From an uncultured bacterium (GTDB lineage: Bacteria; Bacteroidota; Bacteroidia; Bacteroidales; Bacteroidaceae), in NCBI GenBank assembly GCA_905214795.1, contig CAJMNM010000002.1, positions 62,001-126,000 on the forward strand: a stretch of 64,000 nucleotides of DNA. The letters run 5' to 3'. Shown here one piece after another: positions 61,348-64,000 of this stretch. A program made the translations under genes and the position numbers. Below the pieces are notes generated by a model, which was given only the letters and a program-made list of their open reading frames with translations, was not told where the DNA came from and made no database searches. Each line of letters begins with the position of its first letter. The stretch's first letter is position 1.

Positions 61348-63360
61348 TTATAGTTGGTAATTAATAGTTACTTTGTAATTTCTACCTGCCATGGGGTAGA
61401 ATCTTATGACTTCATAGTTGACATTAGCTAAATTCAGGGCATCTGCTTGGATACGTATTTTGTGCTTGTTCCATTTAAATGTGCGAAAAATCGAAAGGCT
61501 ATGGTCGGCATATGGCTTAATGCGGTTATCCGGCGTATTTTGTGTTTTGGTATAACGTTCAGAGGCATAATTCAGATTGTAGGTAAGATTGATCCAGGGT
61601 GTTTCAAGAGTAGTACTACACCCGCCAGAATGGCGAGGAGTATATGCAATCTGTTGTCTCCATGTCTTATTTGTACGGTCCGTGATGTCCTCGGCATTCA
61701 TAAAACTGTAATTTCCGTTCAGATAAATTTTCAGATGTTCAACAGGATGGATTTCCATTGCAGCGTTAACATCCAGTCCGATGGTTTCAACTTTTCCGAT
61801 ATTAGACATTCTCCAGACAAACATGGCTGGTACTGCAACAATTTTATCATCTACACGGTTATAATACGCATCAGCTGAAATGCTGAAAAATTCAAACATA
61901 TTTTGCCATGTCTCAGCCCATGTCAAACCAAAGTTACCTTGTTTGGTTGTTTCCGGACGTAGTCTGGAATTCCCTATAACCAGATAATAAAGATCGTTGA
62001 ACGTTGGATTGCGGAAAATATCTTTATAAGATGCACGGATACGCAAACCGATATGACTGAATGGCTTCCAGGACAGGCTGACTGCAGGAGAGAGTCTGTG
62101 ACGGTCTGCTGCCGCTTCGCCTAATTCTACAGTTTCTGTGATATATGTATTGAGTAATGAGCCGGTTAGGGTCAGGTTCTGGTAAGAATATCGTGCAGCC
62201 AGTACACTGAGTAGTGTATAACGGCGTGGGTACTGACATTTTATCAGATTGTCACTCAGATAATTGTATGCAAAATCTTGTGAGAAGGACAATTGGAGAT
62301 TTTTGAAAACTTCTCCCCAAAGAACTGCCGATAAATAGGTCTCGGTCTGACGGTAACGGTTATCCGTAATGCCCGAAGATTCATTGTTGTAATCACGTGT
62401 CCAACTATAATTGTATTTTCCCAGAACTTTTAGTTTCAAACGTTTGTCAAAACGATTCTCGTACAGAATTTGTCCGAAGTAATTTTTATCGTATAGCCGT
62501 TCTGCTGCGTAGGGATTGTCGTAAATAACGCTGCCGGGAAGACCACGCTCGGAGTCAAATAAATAAGCTTTTATCTTTAAACTTTGTTTATTGGTAATAT
62601 TAGCATAATAGGTTGCTTCAGCACGTATGGTTTGTATGTCGCTGTTATTACGTTTGCCGTTAATCAGAACATTACCGTTACGCATGGTAAATGGATAGTT
62701 GCCGTCAGCACGTAAATAATCACCATACAGTGATAGACTTTGTTTCTGTCCAAGTTTTTGGCAGTAGAGTAGAGACGGATTAACCATGCCGTAAGAGCCT
62801 GCTTTTACCAATGCGTTAAGTTGAAAGTTTCTGGCATCGAATAGAGGTTGCGAAGTTTCTATATGCAGTACACCGGCTGATGCAAACAGACGGGCACTTT
62901 GATAGATATCGTCACTTTGGCCGATAGTCATGGATAATCGTGATACGTTTGCCAGAGAAAATCTGGAGATATCAACTTGGCCGGACTGGCAGTCGCCAAT
63001 TGTTACGCCATCATAACTTACTCCTGTGTGTTGAGCACCCATACTACGTACAGAAATAGTTTTCAAGCCACCGATGCCTCCGTAATCTTTAATGCTGACA
63101 CCGGAAAAATGGCGTACGGCATCGGCAACATCGAGCGCTCCCATGCGTTCCAGTTGAGGCTTCTCTATGGTTTGAAGTGGTGCGGCAGCAATTAAATCCT
63201 GTGGGATGCGTTTAGCTTTTACTGTAATATCTGGAATCAGGCGAGTGGAGTCTTGTTTGCTGATGTCCAAATTGTTTTGTGCTGATACATTTATGTGTAT
63301 CGCACAACCGCACACCATAAAGTATAAGCCTGCAATGTGGCTTTGATACTTTCTGTTCAT
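61348..63360 (-). CDS. btuB: TonB-dependent vitamin B12 receptor BtuB
   Basis: 670 residues. Signal peptide (NVSAQ), TonB-box/plug domain (about 45-155; DITVKAKRIP, GALDVADAVRHFSGVSIKDY, GLKTISVRSMGAQHTGV) and a 22-strand-type barrel ending in RNYKVTINYQL. No CarboxypepD_reg domain is present, unlike SusC proteins. Directly downstream of a cobalamin riboswitch and followed by btuG. Lower affinity corrinoid selectivity cannot be read from sequence. Confidence 0.93.
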   Translation of the reverse strand: MNRKYQSHIAGLYFMVCGCAIHINVSAQNNLDISKQDSTRLIPDITVKAKRIPQDLIAAAPLQTIEKPQLERMGALDVADAVRHFSGVSIKDYGGIGGLKTISVRSMGAQHTGVSYDGVTIGDCQSGQVDISRFSLANVSRLSMTIGQSDDIYQSARLFASAGVLHIETSQPLFDARNFQLNALVKAGSYGMVNPSLLYCQKLGQKQSLSLYGDYLRADGNYPFTMRNGNVLINGKRNNSDIQTIRAEATYYANITNKQSLKIKAYLFDSERGLPGSVIYDNPYAAERLYDKNYFGQILYENRFDKRLKLKVLGKYNYSWTRDYNNESSGITDNRYRQTETYLSAVLWGEVFKNLQLSFSQDFAYNYLSDNLIKCQYPRRYTLLSVLAARYSYQNLTLTGSLLNTYITETVELGEAAADRHRLSPAVSLSWKPFSHIGLRIRASYKDIFRNPTFNDLYYLVIGNSRLRPETTKQGNFGLTWAETWQNMFEFFSISADAYYNRVDDKIVAVPAMFVWRMSNIGKVETIGLDVNAAMEIHPVEHLKIYLNGNYSFMNAEDITDRTNKTWRQQIAYTPRHSGGCSTTLETPWINLTYNLNYASERYTKTQNTPDNRIKPYADHSLSIFRTFKWNKHKIRIQADALNLANVNYEVIRFYPMAGRNYKVTINYQL

Positions 63361-63429
63361 TCTTAAAAGTTTAATTATAAAATTGCATGATCTTGCTGTT
63401 CATTCCTCGAGAACGCAAGCACGGCTTTT

Positions 63430-63618
63430 TGTCTTGCAGGTCTTCTGACTTACTTCGGTATTGCTTGGCCTTCCCGTCTTTTATTTTATTTAAAAGTCAG
63501 TGGCAATGGTAGTTAAGCAAATGCCATAATGAAGCTTACAGCAGCGGGACTGTTCAGGACTTTCACCTGATTCCCTTTTCATTCGCATCCTCGCAATGGA
63601 GGTATGTGAAACAAGACG
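63430..63618 (-). ncRNA. cobalamin riboswitch
   Basis: On the minus strand the core reads GGAATCAGGTGAAAGTCC, then CAGTCCCGCTGCTGTAAGC, CCACTGACTTTTAA, GGGAAGGCC and the B12 box AAGTCAGAAGACCTGC, in the order of the cobalamin riboswitch. Terminal helix P1 pairs GTCTTGT (63617-63611) with the 3' GCAAGAC (about 63437-63431). It sits 70 bases before the btuB start, so it probably regulates by ribosome access or an early terminator when adenosylcobalamin is plentiful. Confidence 0.93.
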
Positions 63619-63621
63619 CGA

Positions 63622-63652
63622 CAAAGATACATATATTTTTTAAGCTTTGAAA
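63622..63652 (-). promoter_or_regulatory. promoter of the btu operon
   Basis: TTTC (63652-63649), 19 bp, TATCTTTG (63629-63622, exact -7). Transcription would begin near 63615, exactly at the first riboswitch helix. Confidence 0.75.
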
Positions 63653-63776
63653 GAGTTGCTTGTATTTTTGTATTGGATAGGATTGTTTGATTTGTTTTTC
63701 TCTTGATAAACACAAGGGGGAAAAAGTCTCTTTTAGTGATAAATACATTTAAGTATCTGGCAATTAATTATAAAAA

Positions 63777-63804
63777 AACGAGGAAGAAAATTTTCTTCCT
63801 CGTT
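63777..63804 (-). terminator. terminator of the right-edge gene
   Basis: A perfect 28-bp palindrome (AACGAGGAAGAAAA and its complement) is followed on the minus strand by T7. It ends the gene that stops at 63841. Confidence 0.92.
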
Positions 63805-63840
63805 GAATTAATTTTGTAGAGAATATTTTACTTTGATTTT

Positions 63841-64000
63841 TTATTTGCCTCCACCTTTCCAGAAGTTTTCCAGTTTTTCCTGTTTAGCTTTGGCTGCTTG
63901 ATATTCTGCATTCTGACGTTCAATTTCAGCATTCTTTTGTTTTACATCAAGAATAGCTGTCTTTAAACGGTTTGCAGAACCTGAGATACTGACATCTTCT
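63841..64000 (-). CDS. partial protein with charged helical C-terminus
   Basis: Only the last 52 residues are in the window, cut by its right edge; the stop is TAA at 63843-63841. The visible end is highly charged and helical, likely a coiled coil (NAEIERQNAEYQAAKAKQEK), closing with LENFWKGGGK. It is backed by a strong terminator. No family can be named from this fragment. Confidence 0.7.
   Translation of the reverse strand, partial: EDVSISGSANRLKTAILDVKQKNAEIERQNAEYQAAKAKQEKLENFWKGGGK

Noticed and set aside
1..64000. Prophage, integrative element, IS or tRNA attachment site
   Set aside because: No integrase, transposase, tRNA or direct-repeat boundary was seen; gene content is conserved core and catabolic.

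Overview
The window looks like a chromosomal segment of a gut Bacteroidales bacterium (Bacteroides or Phocaeicola type). Supporting signs are recurrent promoters of the form TTTG-(about 19 bp)-TAnnTTTG, few Shine-Dalgarno sequences, a NUDIX-type arabinose regulator in place of AraC, an aerotolerance (Bat) operon, a BtuB-BtuG vitamin B12 locus, trp genes ordered B-E-G-D-C-F-A, and acidic surface-lipoprotein signals. I saw no rRNA, tRNA, insertion sequence, prophage or CRISPR array.

Layout. 0-3.4 kb: an outer-membrane barrel protein, then a secreted HExxH protein and a small secreted companion. 3.4-12 kb (minus): an L-arabinose operon read as galM-araR-araD-araA-araB-tkt-rpiB, which takes arabinose into the pentose phosphate pathway. 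12.3-16 kb (minus): a galactose operon (cytosolic galM, sugar MFS porter, galK). 16-21.3 kb (minus): an ABC-F factor, grpE, dnaJ, folC, with cdd upstream. 21.4-23 kb (plus): a LysM glucosaminidase and a membrane protein, followed by a repeat-rich gap. 23.7-27.6 kb (minus): lutABC with glycerate kinase. 27.8-29.6 kb (minus): gdhA and a small winged-helix protein. 30-37.6 kb (plus): map, tsaD, pncC, rpmB, rpmG, a 52-residue DUF4295 protein, ftsY, rimO, an HU protein and an unusual HU-transmembrane-LysM protein. 37.7-46.9 kb (plus): MoxR, DUF58, a BatD-like protein, BatA-B-C-D-E and a PAP2 phosphatase. 46.9-48.5 kb: an AT-rich gap with a 22-bp-phased repeat array and a 30-bp-arm inverted repeat. 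48.5-50 kb: a secreted PI-PLC-like enzyme. 50.1-56.9 kb (minus): the complete trp operon behind a leader peptide with three consecutive Trp codons and a terminator. 57-63.7 kb (minus): cobalamin riboswitch, btuB, btuG, btuF, btuC, btuD. The right edge cuts a minus-strand gene.

Most genes are conserved housekeeping or catabolic functions. The less explained items are: the 22-bp-phased repeats shared by two gene-free regions 24 kb apart; the cluster of TGTGAAGGA sites beside the first of these; the HU-TM-LysM protein; an ABC-F protein in which one whole ATP site has lost its motifs; the trp leader attenuator; a C-terminal extension on BtuD; and the secreted HExxH protein with its companion. All functional calls come from reading motifs and context by eye; no database search was run.
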